This document shows, piece by piece, positions 16,875-26,020 of a DNA stretch of 64,000 bases. The translations under genes and the position numbers were made by a program. A model generated the notes under the pieces. It was not told the origin of the DNA. It made no database searches and saw nothing but the letters and a program-made list of their open reading frames with translations. Source of the DNA: Candidatus Methylophosphatis haderslevensis (GTDB lineage Bacteria; Pseudomonadota; Gammaproteobacteria; Burkholderiales; Rhodocyclaceae); contig JADJSA010000003.1 of NCBI GenBank assembly GCA_016711925.1, positions 48,792 through 112,791 on the forward strand, written 5' to 3'. The first letter of the stretch is position 1. Every line of letters begins with the position of its first letter.

Positions 16875-18287
16875 CTACAACACTTCGGCCGCGTGATCCG
16901 CCAGGCGCGATCGCTCACCGCGCTGCAGGGTTACGTGCCCGGAATGCTGCCAGCCCTTGAACCGATCGACCACGTAGGTGAGGCCGGAACTGCCCTCGGT
17001 CAGGTAGGGCGTGTCGATTTGCGCGATGTTGCCCAGGCAGATTACCTTGGTGCCGGGGCCGGCGCGGGTTATCAGCGTCTTCATCTGCTTTGGAGTCAGG
17101 TTCTGCGCTTCGTCTATGATAAGGAACTTGTTTATGAAGGTGCGGCCGCGCATGAAGTTCAGCGACTTGATCTTGATACGGCTGCGGATCAAGTCCATCG
17201 TTGCGGCACGGCCCCATTCGCCGCCGGACTCCTCGGTCTTGTTCAGGACGTCCAGGTTGTCTTCCATCGCTCCCATCCAGGGCGCCATCTTTTCTTCTTC
17301 GGTGCCGGGCAGGAAGCCGATGTCCTCGCCGACCGGCACAGTGACGCGCGTCATGATGATTTCGGAATAACGCTTTGATTCGAGCACCTGCGTCAGGCCG
17401 GCTGCAAGGGTCAGAAGCGTCTTGCCGGTGCCGGCCTGGCCAAGCAACGTGATGAAGTCGATTTCCGGATTCATCAACAGGTTGAACGCGAAGTTCTGTT
17501 CGCGGTTGCGTGCAGTGATGCCCCAGACGCTGTTCTTCTGATGGGTATAGTCCCTGAGGGTTTCCAGCACCGCCGTCTTGCCATTGCGCTCGCGCACCAT
17601 GGTTTGCAGTTCGCGGTCATTCCTGACGCCTTCGGGCAGGAACAGGAACTCATTGACCAGCAGGTCGGGGCACAGCGGACCCTTTACGCGGTATAGCGTG
17701 AGGCCATCGCTCGTCCACGACTCCATGTCCTTGCCGTGCGATTCCCAGAAGTCGAGCGGCAGCTCGCACGTCCCGGTATAGAGCAGGTCGGTGTCTTCGA
17801 GAACCTTGTCGTTGAAGTAGTCCTGCGCTTCGAGGCCCAGTGCGCGGGCCTTGATGCGCATGTTGATGTCCTTGGTAACCAGGATGACCTCGCGCTTGGC
17901 GAAGCGCTGCTTGAGGTGCATCACCACTGCGATGATCTGGTTGTCGCCCTTTGAGGTTGGCAGTGCGGCAGGCAGTGCGATGTTGATCGCCTCGGTCTGC
18001 AAATAGAGCCGGCCGGTGGCAAGTTCGTGAGACGAGCCATACAGATCGATGCCCGACGCGATACCGGCCTCGGCACCGCTTACGATCTCGTCGAGCAGTC
18101 GACTGGCCTGGCGCGCATTGCGTGCAACCTCCGACATGCCTTTCTTGTTGTTGTCCAGTTCCTCGAGCGTCATGATCGGCACGTATATGTCGTGCTCCTC
18201 GAAACGGAACAGGCTGGTCGGATCGTGCATCAGCACGTTCGTGTCGAGAACGAACAGTTTGGGTTCGGCCTTGCGTTTTGCGCTCAT
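16875..18287 (-). CDS. PIN-PhoH family ATPase/ribonuclease
   Basis: Fusion of an N-terminal PIN nuclease-like domain (LFVLDTNVLMHDP, residues 11-23, with further acidic residues TLEELD) and a C-terminal PhoH ATPase domain (Walker A LLGQAGTGKTLL near 284, Walker B FLIIDEAQNLTPKQ near 400). The family (470 residues here, full length) is proposed to unwind and cleave RNA. It is the last gene of the minus-strand arn operon, 40 bases after the peroxiredoxin gene, which suggests co-transcription but not shared function. Confidence 0.92.
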   Translation of the reverse strand: MSAKRKAEPKLFVLDTNVLMHDPTSLFRFEEHDIYVPIMTLEELDNNKKGMSEVARNARQASRLLDEIVSGAEAGIASGIDLYGSSHELATGRLYLQTEAINIALPAALPTSKGDNQIIAVVMHLKQRFAKREVILVTKDINMRIKARALGLEAQDYFNDKVLEDTDLLYTGTCELPLDFWESHGKDMESWTSDGLTLYRVKGPLCPDLLVNEFLFLPEGVRNDRELQTMVRERNGKTAVLETLRDYTHQKNSVWGITARNREQNFAFNLLMNPEIDFITLLGQAGTGKTLLTLAAGLTQVLESKRYSEIIMTRVTVPVGEDIGFLPGTEEEKMAPWMGAMEDNLDVLNKTEESGGEWGRAATMDLIRSRIKIKSLNFMRGRTFINKFLIIDEAQNLTPKQMKTLITRAGPGTKVICLGNIAQIDTPYLTEGSSGLTYVVDRFKGWQHSGHVTLQRGERSRLADHAAEVL

Positions 18288-18327
18288 TGCTGGTGGCGTG
18301 GCCGGAAAGGCCCGCGTGTTGTCTGGT

Positions 18328-18783
18328 TCAGATCGTCCTTACGAAGCTCAACACTTCGTCGACATGGCCCGGGACCTTGACGCCGCGCCATTCACCGCGC
18401 AATACGCCCTTGGCGTCCACGACGAAGGTACTGCGCTCGATGCCGCGTACCTGCCTGCCGTACATGTTCTTCATCTTCATCACGCCGAATTGGTTGCACA
18501 CGGTTTCGTCGGCGTCGGAAAGAAGCTCGAACGCAAATCCCTGCTTGGCCTTGAAGCTTTCATGCGATTTGATGCTGTCGCGCGAGATGCCGACGATCTC
18601 GCATCCGGCATCGCGGAAGGCGTCATGAGCGTCGCGGAAGTTCTGTCCCTGGGTGGTACAGCCCGGCGTGCTGTCCTTGGGGTAGAAGTAGATCACCAGC
18701 TTGGAGCCGGCGTGGTCTTTCAGCCGGAACGTCTTGTTCCCGGTAGATGGCAGCGAGAAATCGGCAAGCTTCTTGTTGAGCAC
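18328..18783 (-). CDS. bcp: Peroxiredoxin, BCP/PrxQ type
   Basis: Thiol peroxidase reducing hydroperoxides. The peroxidatic Cys42 sits in YFYPKDSTPGCTTQ, with the conserved arginine later in RGIERSTFVVD. The resolving cysteine usually found five residues after the first in E. coli BCP is absent (CTTQGQNF); another cysteine occurs in AGCEIVGIS. It may therefore work as an atypical or 1-Cys enzyme. The 151-residue length is normal. It is placed 27 bases after arnD in the same orientation. Confidence 0.92.
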   Translation of the reverse strand: MLNKKLADFSLPSTGNKTFRLKDHAGSKLVIYFYPKDSTPGCTTQGQNFRDAHDAFRDAGCEIVGISRDSIKSHESFKAKQGFAFELLSDADETVCNQFGVMKMKNMYGRQVRGIERSTFVVDAKGVLRGEWRGVKVPGHVDEVLSFVRTI

Positions 18784-18810
18784 GTTGTCGTCCTCGGAAG
18801 ATGAAACAGA

Positions 18811-19773
18811 TCAGGCCGCCTGTTCGAGTTCGGGTTCGGGCAGTGCTATGTCGCCCAGAAATTCCGAACCCTGCACCATCAAGGTGCCACTGCGGCCCGG
18901 GATTTCCGATCGGAGTATCTCGCATCGCGGCAGCGTGGTGAGATCCAAAGCGTCAAAAATTGCGCGTGTCGCAACCAGTTCGTAACCTTGTGCGCGCCAG
19001 CCCTCGATCAGACGCTCGAACACAGTGGCCAGCAGCATGCCTTCCAGTTCGGCATGCAGCGTGTAAACATGGGCACTCTGGCTCGCGTCGGCAGTCAGGG
19101 CCAGCAGGTGATCGGCGACATTGAACGAATCCACGCCGTCAACGCCGATCAGTTCATCTAGCGTGGGGAGGGTAGTGGGAATCTGGGGGCAGCCGATGAT
19201 CTCGCCGTTCTGCACCGGGTAGAACGGCTGCCGGCCGCGCCCGTCGGAGCAATAGTCGAAGCCCAGCCGCTGAGTCAGGCGCATGGCATGGCGGTTCATC
19301 TGCCAGCCGGCCGCGCCATGGGTCAGCGCGGGGGCCCCGAAGACGTCCTGATAGCGCTCGATGGCCAGCCGCATCTGGCGCAGTGTCCACGCCGCGTCGG
19401 CCATTTCAACGCCGTCCTGCCACTTGATGTGGTCCCAGGTGTGGATGCCGGTCTCGAAGCCCGCTGCGGCGACCGAACGCAACAGATCGGCGCAGCGCCG
19501 GCCGATGTCCGGCCCCGGCAGCAGCGTCCCATAAAGAAGGGTCCGCATGCCGTAGTGCTCTACCACCGACGTGCGCTTGACCTTGCCGAGAAAACCCGGA
19601 CGAAACACGCGCTTGATCGCGCGGCCGGTGTGATCCGGTCCGAGCGAAAAAAGGAAGGTGGCCTGCGCGCCGTGCTTCTTCAGCAGGTCGACCAGCCGCG
19701 GCACCCCTTCGACGGTGCCGCGGAAAGTATCGACGTCGACCTTGAGCGCAAGCTGCCGCGGGAACTCAGACAT
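18811..19773 (-). CDS. arnD: 4-deoxy-4-formamido-L-arabinose-phosphoundecaprenol deformylase
   Basis: NodB-type polysaccharide deacetylase that removes the formyl group from Ara4FN-undecaprenyl phosphate, making the transfer to lipid A irreversible. The 320 residues show LALKVDVDTFRGT (metal-binding Asp at the N-terminus), HGAQATFLFSLGPDH, ETGIHTWDHIKWQ (His-x-x-x-His motif) and ALTHGAAGWQMNRHA, which match ArnD rather than generic deacetylases. The ATG at 19773 follows the previous stop by 6 bases. Confidence 0.93.
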   Translation of the reverse strand: MSEFPRQLALKVDVDTFRGTVEGVPRLVDLLKKHGAQATFLFSLGPDHTGRAIKRVFRPGFLGKVKRTSVVEHYGMRTLLYGTLLPGPDIGRRCADLLRSVAAAGFETGIHTWDHIKWQDGVEMADAAWTLRQMRLAIERYQDVFGAPALTHGAAGWQMNRHAMRLTQRLGFDYCSDGRGRQPFYPVQNGEIIGCPQIPTTLPTLDELIGVDGVDSFNVADHLLALTADASQSAHVYTLHAELEGMLLATVFERLIEGWRAQGYELVATRAIFDALDLTTLPRCEILRSEIPGRSGTLMVQGSEFLGDIALPEPELEQAA

Positions 19774-19779
19774 CCGCAA

Positions 19780-20823
19780 TCATTCCACCAGGCTGCGCGC
19801 CTCGGCGACATGACCGCGATAGGCCTCGAAGATTCTGCGCAGCGCGTCTTCCATCTTTACCTGGGGTGCCCATTCGAGGTCGGCCTTGGTGTTGTCGATC
19901 TTCGGCACGCGATTCTGCACGTCCTGGTAGCCCTTGCCGTAGTAGTCGCCCGAGGTTGTTTCGACGATCCTGACCTTGGCCGCGCTGTCGCGATATTCCG
20001 GATATTCGTTTGCCATCGTCAGCATCATGTTGGCAAGTTCGCGCACCGAGTAGTTGTTGGCCGGGTTGCCGATGTTGTAGATGTTGCCGCTGGCGATACC
20101 GTTGCGGTTGGCGATGATCTTCATCAGTGCCGCGATGCCATCGTCGACATAGGTAAAGGCGCGTTTTTGTTGGCCGCCGTCGACCAGCTTGATCGGTTCG
20201 CCGCGCACGATATGCCCGAGAAACTGGGTTATCACGCGTGAACTGCCTTCCTTTGGCGTGTAAATGGAATCGAGGCCGGGACCGATCCAGTTGAAGGGGC
20301 GGAACAGCGTGTAGTCGAGCCCCTCCTGCTGGCCGTAGCCGGCAATGACGCGGTCCATCAACTGCTTGGCGCAGGCATAAATCCAGCGCGGCTTGTTGAT
20401 CGGGCCGTATACCAGTTCCGAATTCTCCGGGTCGAATTCGCCATCCTTGCACATCCCGTAAACTTCGGACGTGGAAGGAAATATCACTCGCTTGCCGTAG
20501 CGCACGCAATCGCGCACGATCGGCAGGTTGGCCTCGAAGTCCAGCTCGAAAACCCGCAGCGGTTCGCGTACATAGGTGGCGGGCGTGGCGATCGCCACCA
20601 GCGGAAGGACCGTGTCGCACTTCTTGATGTGATAGGCGATCCACTCCTTGTTGATCGTGATGTCACCTTCGAAGAAATGAAAGCGCCGGTTGTCGAGCAG
20701 GTCCGACACCCTCTCGCTTTGCATGTCCATGCCATAGACATCCCAGTCGGTCAACTCCAGGATGCGCTTGGACAAGTGGTGGCCAATGAAGCCATTGACG
20801 CCGAGGATCAGGATCTTCTTCAT
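19780..20823 (-). CDS. UDP-glucuronate decarboxylase (ArnA dehydrogenase domain as separate protein)
   Basis: Short-chain dehydrogenase/reductase that oxidises and decarboxylates UDP-glucuronate to UDP-4-keto-arabinose. In E. coli this is the C-terminal half of ArnA. The Rossmann motif is LILGVNGFIGHHL (residues 5-17). Further motifs are SEVYG with the active-site region FPSTSEVYG, the catalytic Tyr-x-x-x-Lys (YACAKQL), and RPFNWIGPGLD. The 347 residues form a complete stand-alone enzyme. The start chosen is ATG 20823 (MKKILILG). It is 33 bases after the formyltransferase gene. Confidence 0.93.
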   Translation of the reverse strand: MKKILILGVNGFIGHHLSKRILELTDWDVYGMDMQSERVSDLLDNRRFHFFEGDITINKEWIAYHIKKCDTVLPLVAIATPATYVREPLRVFELDFEANLPIVRDCVRYGKRVIFPSTSEVYGMCKDGEFDPENSELVYGPINKPRWIYACAKQLMDRVIAGYGQQEGLDYTLFRPFNWIGPGLDSIYTPKEGSSRVITQFLGHIVRGEPIKLVDGGQQKRAFTYVDDGIAALMKIIANRNGIASGNIYNIGNPANNYSVRELANMMLTMANEYPEYRDSAAKVRIVETTSGDYYGKGYQDVQNRVPKIDNTKADLEWAPQVKMEDALRRIFEAYRGHVAEARSLVE

Positions 20824-20856
20824 GATGTTTCCAGTCGAGTGAAATCGCAAATCGCT

Positions 20857-21780
20857 TCAGTGAAGGACGTGCGGACCGCGGCCGAACCGCTGGGTGAAGG
20901 ATACGGCCTCCAGCGCAATCCCGCCGCATTCGAAATCGATCAGGCGCAAAGTGCCGCCATCCGTACAGTGCGCCAGCAGCCGGTCGCCTTCGCGCAACAA
21001 CTGCGCCTGCGGGCGCGCCACGCCGTCTGCTGCGGCAACCTGGGTCCGCAGCAGCCTTGAACGCATGCCCATAAACTCGAACCAGGCGCCGGGGTAGGGC
21101 GGTGCCACCGCGCGTACCAGATTGTGGATCGTTCGCGCCGGCTGGCTCCAGTCGATGCGGCCGTCCTCGGGCTTGCGCCCGCCGAAATAGCTGCCGCGCG
21201 ACAAGTCCTGCGCAGTGTGCGGCGCCGTTCCGGCAAGCAGCGCAGGCAGGACGCGGTCGAGCGCCATTTCGGCGGCTACCGTTACCTTGTGGAAGACCTC
21301 GCCCGCGGTGTCGTCGGGCAGGATCGGCACCGCCTGCTGAACGACAATCTCTCCGGCATCGGGCTTCTCGACCATGCGGTGGAGCGTGGCGCCGGTCTCG
21401 CGCTCGCCATGAATGATGGTCCAATTGACCGGAACGCGGCCGCGGTACTTCGGCAGCAGCGACCCGTGCATGTTGTAGGCGCCGTGCGGCGCGAGTGCGA
21501 GCACCTCGGGGCGGATCATGTGGCGGTAATAAAAGGAAAAGATGAAGTCCGGCCGCGCCGCCTCGAGTTCCGCCCTGACCGCCGGCGTGTTCGGGTCGTC
21601 CGGCGTGATGACGGTGATGTCGTTGAGCCGCGCCAGGTTGGCGACGCTGTCGAACCAGATGACTTCGCCGGGACTGTCGCGATGAGTGACAACTAGCGCC
21701 ACCTCGACGCCATGCGCCAGCAGGACGGACAGGCAGCGAACACCGACATTGTGGTAGGCGAAGACGACCGCGCGCGTCAT
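20857..21780 (-). CDS. UDP-Ara4N formyltransferase (ArnA N-terminal domain as separate protein)
   Basis: Formyl-THF-dependent N-formyltransferase that modifies UDP-4-amino-4-deoxy-L-arabinose, corresponding to the N-terminal half of E. coli ArnA. Seen are VVFAYHNVGVRCL at the N-terminus, the catalytic Asn-His-Asp set (YNMHGSLLPKYRG with N and H, and GATLHRMVEKPDAGEIV with D) and a C-terminal OB-like domain. It is 307 residues long. The start overlaps the end of arnC by four bases. Together with the next gene it makes a split ArnA, so the two activities need not be physically joined. Confidence 0.92.
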   Translation of the reverse strand: MTRAVVFAYHNVGVRCLSVLLAHGVEVALVVTHRDSPGEVIWFDSVANLARLNDITVITPDDPNTPAVRAELEAARPDFIFSFYYRHMIRPEVLALAPHGAYNMHGSLLPKYRGRVPVNWTIIHGERETGATLHRMVEKPDAGEIVVQQAVPILPDDTAGEVFHKVTVAAEMALDRVLPALLAGTAPHTAQDLSRGSYFGGRKPEDGRIDWSQPARTIHNLVRAVAPPYPGAWFEFMGMRSRLLRTQVAAADGVARPQAQLLREGDRLLAHCTDGGTLRLIDFECGGIALEAVSFTQRFGRGPHVLH

Positions 21781-22802
21781 GAATTGCGCCGGTTCGGCTG
21801 CACGGCACGAAATGTCGTCGGCGCCGACAGGGTCGAGTCGGGTGAGGGCAGAGTCCGATCCCCGCTCTCGAGCAGCGCTTCGACGACGTAGCGCGGACGG
21901 TGGCGAACCTGCTGGTAGATTCTGCCCACATACTCGCCAATCAGCCCGAGCGAGAACAGCACGACGCCGGTGAGGAAGAAGTTCAGTATGTCGCGGTCCC
22001 AGACGACGTAGATACCGTCGCTCAGGCCACGGGTGAGCAGCCGCTCCAGAATCACGATGACATAGGTGGCGACCGACACCGCAGAAAGCAGCATGCCGAT
22101 CAGCGACACCAGTTGCAGCGGCACCACGGAAAACGCCGTCATCAGATCGAAATTGAGACGGATCAGGCTATAGAACGAATACTTCGACTCGCCGGCTGCG
22201 CGCTCTTCATGTCCGACCTCGATCTCGACCGGCCGTCGCGCGAAGGTGTAGGCCAGCGCCGGCACGAATGTACTGACCTCGTGGCAGGCATTGACCATTT
22301 CCACGACGTTGCGCGCATAGCCGCGGAACATGCAGCCCTGGTCGGTTATGTGAATCCGTGTGGTCTTCTCGCGGATGCGGTTGATCAGCCGCGACGCGTA
22401 GCGGCGGAAGGCCGAATCCTGGCGCTGGCGACGGATGGTGCCGACGTAGTCGTAGCCTTCGCGCAGCATTGCGACCAGACGGCCGATTTCCTCGGGCGGA
22501 TTCTGCAGGTCGGCGTCCAGCGTGATGACCATGTCGGCGCGGCTGTGCTCAAACGCTGCCATGATCGCCATGTGCTGGCCGAAGTTGGCGGCGAAGAGCA
22601 ATACCCGGGTGACGTCGGGACGCAAGCGGAATTGCTCTGCCAGGATGGCTGCCGAACGGTCGCGACTGCCGTCATTGACAAAGATGATTTCGTAGGCGAT
22701 GCCCAGCGCATCGAGTGCCGGATAAAGCCGGTCGAACAGGCGCTGCAGCCCCGCCTCCTCGTTGTAGACGGGAATGACGACGGTCAGCTGGGGCTGGCTC
22801 AT
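21777..22802 (-). CDS. arnC: Undecaprenyl-phosphate Ara4FN transferase
   Basis: GT2-family glycosyltransferase moving 4-deoxy-4-formamido-L-arabinose from UDP to undecaprenyl phosphate at the inner face of the cytoplasmic membrane. It has VVIPVYNEEAGLQRL at the N-terminus, the metal-binding ITLDADLQNPPEEI motif, and two C-terminal membrane helices (about residues 235-300), followed by a short polar tail. The 341 residues match ArnC and related polyprenyl-phosphate transferases. It overlaps arnB upstream and the formyltransferase gene downstream by four bases each. Confidence 0.92.
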   Translation of the reverse strand: MSQPQLTVVIPVYNEEAGLQRLFDRLYPALDALGIAYEIIFVNDGSRDRSAAILAEQFRLRPDVTRVLLFAANFGQHMAIMAAFEHSRADMVITLDADLQNPPEEIGRLVAMLREGYDYVGTIRRQRQDSAFRRYASRLINRIREKTTRIHITDQGCMFRGYARNVVEMVNACHEVSTFVPALAYTFARRPVEIEVGHEERAAGESKYSFYSLIRLNFDLMTAFSVVPLQLVSLIGMLLSAVSVATYVIVILERLLTRGLSDGIYVVWDRDILNFFLTGVVLFSLGLIGEYVGRIYQQVRHRPRYVVEALLESGDRTLPSPDSTLSAPTTFRAVQPNRRNS

Positions 22803-23932
22803 CGCGCTGCCTTTCGCAGCACGGCGCCAACCGATTCGCAGACGCGGTCAACGTCGCTGTCGCGCATCGCAGGAAACAGCGGGAGTGTCACGGTCCGCGC
22901 GCCGATGCGCTCGGCGTGAGGGCAATCGCCATCTTTCCAGCCCGCCTTTCGGTAGGCGGCAAACAGGTGCATCACCGGGTAATGCACTCCGATGCCGATT
23001 CCCAGCGCATGCATGCGGCGGATGAACTCACCGCGCGAGATCGCCAAATCGTCGAGCGGCAGCAGAACCTGGAACATATGCCAATTCGATTGCTCGAAGT
23101 TGGCGACAGGCAGCTCCAGGTTGAGCGATGGCTCCAGCGCGGCGAAATAGCGTCGGGCGAGCTGGCGGCGGCGAGCGTTGAAGCCTGCGAGCGATGCAAG
23201 CTGTCCCAAGCCGATGCGGGCGGCGATGTCGGTCATGTTGAACTTGCCGCTGATTTCCTCGATCTCCATGCCCATGTCGGCGTCGCGCGTCACGCCCTGC
23301 AGGCGCAGCCGTTCGCAGCGGTCGGCTTCGGCCTGGTCGTTGAGAACCAGGCAACCGCCTTCGCCGGTGGTCATGTTCTTGTTGGCGTGAAAGCTGAACG
23401 ACACCAGATCGCCGATGCTGCCGATGCGCCGGCCGCCGGATGTCGCGCCGATCGATTGCGCGGCGTCTTCGATCACGCGCAGGTTGTAGCTGTTGGCGAA
23501 ATCGTAGAGCGCCTCGCGATCTACCGGCAGCCCGGCCAGATCGACCGGGACGATGGCGCGCGTGACAGGGCTGATCGCGTCCTCGGCCCTTGCCAGATCG
23601 ATATTCCGCGTGCGCGGGTCGACATCGACGAAAACCGGCCGCGCGCCACGCCGGGCGATGACGTTGCCGGTAGCGGCCCAGCTGAGCGGCGTGGTGATGA
23701 CTTCGTCGCCCGCGCCGATGTCGCACAGCGCAAGGCCGAGTTCCAGCGACGCCGTGCCGGAATTGGTGGCGCGTACCGGGCGCCCGCCGAAGAAGTCTGA
23801 GAGCGCCGCCTCGAACTCGCGACAGTGGCGGCCGGTGGTCAGCCAGCCTGAGCGCAGCACGCCGGCAACGCCGGCGACGGTGGCCTCGTCGATGGTAGGG
23901 CGGGTAAACGGCAGATACTCGGTGTCGGTCAT
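22799..23932 (-). CDS. arnB: UDP-4-amino-4-deoxy-L-arabinose aminotransferase
   Basis: PLP-dependent DegT/DnrJ/EryC1-family aminotransferase that converts UDP-4-keto-arabinose to UDP-L-Ara4N using glutamate. The PLP lysine lies in SFSFHANKNMTTGEGG. Also present are ATNSGTASLELGL, the DAAQSIGA aspartate motif and a family-typical C-terminus (GIGVHYPVMHLF). It has 377 residues, full length. It starts 15 bases after the SMR gene and overlaps arnC. Confidence 0.93.
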   Translation of the reverse strand: MTDTEYLPFTRPTIDEATVAGVAGVLRSGWLTTGRHCREFEAALSDFFGGRPVRATNSGTASLELGLALCDIGAGDEVITTPLSWAATGNVIARRGARPVFVDVDPRTRNIDLARAEDAISPVTRAIVPVDLAGLPVDREALYDFANSYNLRVIEDAAQSIGATSGGRRIGSIGDLVSFSFHANKNMTTGEGGCLVLNDQAEADRCERLRLQGVTRDADMGMEIEEISGKFNMTDIAARIGLGQLASLAGFNARRRQLARRYFAALEPSLNLELPVANFEQSNWHMFQVLLPLDDLAISRGEFIRRMHALGIGIGVHYPVMHLFAAYRKAGWKDGDCPHAERIGARTVTLPLFPAMRDSDVDRVCESVGAVLRKAAR

Positions 23933-23947
23933 CTCGGCAGGCGGGTT

Positions 23948-24322
23948 TCAGGAAGAACGAGCAACGATGATCACCCCGACTACGATGACGCCGATGCCCA
24001 GCATGCGCAGGAAATTCACGTCCTCGCCGAGCCAGAAGTGCGCGACGGCGGCGTTGGCGACATAGCCGATCGACAGCATCGGGTAGGCGATGGAAACCGG
24101 CACGCGCGAAAGCGCCATGATCCAGATCACCAGACTGACCGCGTAGCAGGCCATGCCGCTCATGATGTGCGGCTCGGTGACCAGACGCCAGCCGACCGGC
24201 AGCGCGTTGTCGAAGTGGAACTCGAAATGCCCCACGGCGTTGGTGCCGGCCTTGAGCAGCAACTGCGCGGCCGCATTGAGCAGCACGCCAGCGAGTATCA
24301 GAAGGAAGGAAAGGCTGGTCAT
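23948..24322 (-). CDS. SMR-family membrane protein, likely Ara4N-undecaprenyl-phosphate flippase subunit (ArnE/ArnF-like)
   Basis: 124-residue, four-helix protein of the small multidrug resistance / EamA-type fold. Segments are LSFLLILAGVLLNAAAQLLL, a second around residues 55-72, IAYPMLSIGYVANAAVAHFW and GIGVIVVGVIIVA. In enteric arn operons two such proteins (ArnE, ArnF) act together to move Ara4N-undecaprenyl phosphate across the inner membrane. Here only one is present in the cluster, so it may act as a homodimer or with a partner elsewhere. It overlaps arnT by four bases. Confidence 0.85.
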   Translation of the reverse strand: MTSLSFLLILAGVLLNAAAQLLLKAGTNAVGHFEFHFDNALPVGWRLVTEPHIMSGMACYAVSLVIWIMALSRVPVSIAYPMLSIGYVANAAVAHFWLGEDVNFLRMLGIGVIVVGVIIVARSS

Positions 24323-25977
24323 TGCTTGTCCGGTCGCGGTTTCCTGATGATCACGCGTCGTGTGTCGCGGGCGACGATCTGCATCGGCAAGCCGCGGGAT
24401 TCGAGTTCCAGGCGCATTTCTTCGGTCATCACGGCGAAGGCGTCGTCATCCGAGCGCCAGCGAAGCTCGAATTGTGCCACTGTCGGCAGCCCCAGGTGAG
24501 GTTCCTGGGTTAGGCCGAAATCCATCTCGTCGCGGTAATCGACCAGAATCAGGGTACGCCGCAGGTAGTACGGCAGCGTATGTTCAAAGTAGCGCACCGA
24601 GTAGATCGGCGCGTTCGGTGCCAGCATCGGCTTGACCTGTTGCGCGATATGCCATGCCGAGTTCGACGGACTCAGGTGTTCGTGTCCGAGCATCGCCAGC
24701 ATGCCCATGGCGAAAGTTCCGATGGCCAGCGACAGGGCAGCGCCGCGTATCCGCCTGCGATACGCAAGGCCGACCGCGAGCAGTCCGCCGAACAGCCAGA
24801 CGCCCGCTGCCGCGAGCAGCACCGTCTCGTAGGCTTGCAGCAGCGCAACCGGCGTGTCGGCATCGGCACGGTCGGTAACCCGGTGCACGAGTGCCAGCGC
24901 GACGGCCGCGAGAATTGCCGTCACGCCGGCGTGAAACGCCATCGCCGGTGAGGAAACGCGGGTCGCAAACGCGCCGGCTATCAGCGCGAAGGCGGGCAGG
25001 ATCGGCAGGATGTAGGAAGGCAGCTTGGATCCGGAGGCGCTGAAGAACACCAGGGTGAAGGCGCACCACACGGCAAGAAAACGCAGTGCGCGGCCCGCTT
25101 CCCCGCGGGCCTTCCATTGCGCGAGCGCCGCGTGGATGGCCAGCGTGCTCCATGGCAGGGCGGCCGCGAACAGCACCGGGACGAAGTACCACCACGGTTC
25201 GACCCGACCGTGAACCTTGGTCAGGAAGCGCTCGAAGTGCTCGTGGATGAAGTAGAAGCGGGCAAATTCCGGGTTCTGCAGCGACGCGAGTACATGCCAG
25301 GGCGCCGCAATCGCAAGAAAAACCGCAAGCCCCGACAGCGGATGGAGTTTTCGCCAGGCAAAAAAATCGCGCGTGACCAGGCTGTAGAGCACCAGTGTGG
25401 CGCCCGGCAAGACCAGCGAGACCAGCCCTTTGGACAGGACGGCCAGGGCGGCGCCAGCCCATGCGAGCAGCATCCAGTTGCGGCAACTGGCGCCCGACGC
25501 GGCGGCGCGCTGCGCAAGCAGAAAGCCGGAAGACGCCAACTGGAGAAAGAAGCACAATCCCATGTCCAGGGTATTGAAGTGGCCGATCACCAGATAGAAG
25601 AAGCTGCTGGCCAACGCTGCTGCCCCGAGCCAGCCGGCGGTGTCGCCAAACAGCCGCCGGCCGGTGAACCAGGCGAGCAGAATGCCGAGAAAACCGGTGG
25701 CGGCCGGCCAGACCCGGGCCGACCAGTCGTGCTCGCCGAACACCTTGAATGCGGCAGCCGTCACCCAGTATTGCAGCGGGGGTTTCTCGAAGTACTTGAT
25801 ACCGTTGAGTCGGGGCGTGACCCAGTCGCCGCTGGCGGCCATCTCGCGGGCGATTTCGGCGTAGCGGCCTTCGTCCGGCTTGATCAGGCGGCGATGATCG
25901 AGCGATCCGAACCAGGCGAGGGCCAAGGTGGCCAGCAGGATCAACTGCCAGCGCCGGGATAGTGCGAGATCGGACAT
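24319..25977 (-). CDS. arnT: Lipid A 4-amino-4-deoxy-L-arabinosyltransferase
   Basis: GT83 integral membrane glycosyltransferase that transfers L-Ara4N from undecaprenyl phosphate to lipid A at the periplasmic side, lowering surface charge and giving polymyxin resistance in known hosts. The 552 residues have a first helix (LILLATLALAWFG), then the periplasmic loop motif KPDEGRYAEIAREM with acidic catalytic residues, KYFEKPPLQYWVTA, and about a dozen helices before a soluble C-terminal domain. The ATG at 25977 (MSDLALSRRW) was chosen because the upstream extension has no membrane-protein character. Confidence 0.9.
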   Translation of the reverse strand: MSDLALSRRWQLILLATLALAWFGSLDHRRLIKPDEGRYAEIAREMAASGDWVTPRLNGIKYFEKPPLQYWVTAAAFKVFGEHDWSARVWPAATGFLGILLAWFTGRRLFGDTAGWLGAAALASSFFYLVIGHFNTLDMGLCFFLQLASSGFLLAQRAAASGASCRNWMLLAWAGAALAVLSKGLVSLVLPGATLVLYSLVTRDFFAWRKLHPLSGLAVFLAIAAPWHVLASLQNPEFARFYFIHEHFERFLTKVHGRVEPWWYFVPVLFAAALPWSTLAIHAALAQWKARGEAGRALRFLAVWCAFTLVFFSASGSKLPSYILPILPAFALIAGAFATRVSSPAMAFHAGVTAILAAVALALVHRVTDRADADTPVALLQAYETVLLAAAGVWLFGGLLAVGLAYRRRIRGAALSLAIGTFAMGMLAMLGHEHLSPSNSAWHIAQQVKPMLAPNAPIYSVRYFEHTLPYYLRRTLILVDYRDEMDFGLTQEPHLGLPTVAQFELRWRSDDDAFAVMTEEMRLELESRGLPMQIVARDTRRVIIRKPRPDKQ

Positions 25978-26020
25978 GCGGGTCTGGAGTTTGCTGCCGG
26001 TTCGGCAGTCTGGGAGTGCG

